Assembly (NCBI RefSeq): GCF_013141775.1
Contig: NZ_WHOB01000035.1
Location: forward strand, 29,079 to 93,078
Source: Paenibacillus phytohabitans
Lineage (GTDB): Bacteria; Bacillota; Bacilli; Paenibacillales; Paenibacillaceae
Direction of reading: 5' to 3'
Length of the DNA stretch: 64,000 bases
Part shown: positions 63,899-64,000 of the stretch, piece after piece
Position numbering within the stretch: position 1 is the first letter of the stretch
Layout: every line of letters begins with the position of its first letter
Notes under the pieces: model-generated
What the model saw: the letters and a program-made list of their open reading frames with translations, nothing else
What the model was told of the DNA's origin: nothing
Database searches by the model: none
Position numbers and translations under genes: made by a program

Positions 63899-64000
63899 TG
63901 CGGAGAGTATGCGTGCACACCGGCAGCGAAGCGAGCCGGAGAACCGTTGACGGCTGGCACGCTAACGGCTGGCGGCCGGCGCGTAACGGCTGGCGGCGGC

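Overview
The window looks like chromosomal DNA of a Paenibacillus-type endospore former. It carries a gerA-type germinant receptor operon, a surface protein ending in three SLH domains, Bacillus-like gene families (YqkE, a YodB-like regulator, CsaA), strong AGGAGG ribosome sites and U-tailed terminators. No rRNA, tRNA, integrase, transposase, phage gene or CRISPR array was found. About 53 protein genes or gene remnants are supported, and most long ORFs on the opposite strands are shadows of GC-rich genes.

Layout. 0.1-3.3 kb: a P-loop kinase-like gene, a truncated histidine phosphatase, a nucleotidyltransferase broken by one stop codon, and an acetyltransferase. 3.8-7.6 kb: recQ with a B12-binding radical SAM gene. 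7.8-12 kb: gerA-type operon plus a small membrane protein. 12-14.8 kb: pseudouridine synthase and threonine synthase. 14.9-18 kb: polar amino acid ABC transporter operon. 18.2-22.4 kb: two unknown proteins, a TetR regulator, oleate hydratase, a DsbA-like oxidoreductase. 22.9-27.7 kb: two glycosyltransferases and an SGNH hydrolase. 27.8-31.6 kb: TetR regulator, ApbE, HAD phosphatase, GNAT, phosphodiesterase. 31.8-33.5 kb: ECF sigma/anti-sigma pair with its own ECF promoter. 34-36.8 kb: RtcB RNA ligase coupled to an AAA ATPase. 37-43.8 kb: YqkE, YodB-like regulator, GNAT, SDR, CsaA, a PQQ-type dehydrogenase lipoprotein, an M24 peptidase, and a YhhQ-type queuosine-precursor transporter behind a preQ1-I riboswitch. 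44-45.9 kb: chemoreceptor. 46.3-58 kb: late cobalamin and cobinamide-salvage genes (cobQ, cobS, cobU, cobT; cbiB, cbiZ, a CobC-like phosphatase), split in two by a MocR regulator-ddl-aminotransferase cluster. 58.4-63.4 kb: the 1662-residue SLH protein.

The most unusual signal is between genes. Four sequence families (A-D below) of about 22-26 bp units, mostly imperfect palindromes, occur in groups of two to six. Within a group the units sit 50-53 or 60-62 bp apart, close to five or six helical turns. They lie between convergent or tandem genes and never between divergent genes here. Family A is a dispersed element of about 190 bp seen four times. A second theme is tandem-repeat-derived, low-complexity insertions in otherwise conserved enzymes (radical SAM protein, CobQ, CobC-like phosphatase). 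Regulatory candidates worth attention are the preQ1 riboswitch, a glycosyltransferase leader with two mutually exclusive helices, direct repeats plus a terminator in front of the MocR gene, an autoregulatory ECF promoter, and a T-box-like terminator near the right edge.
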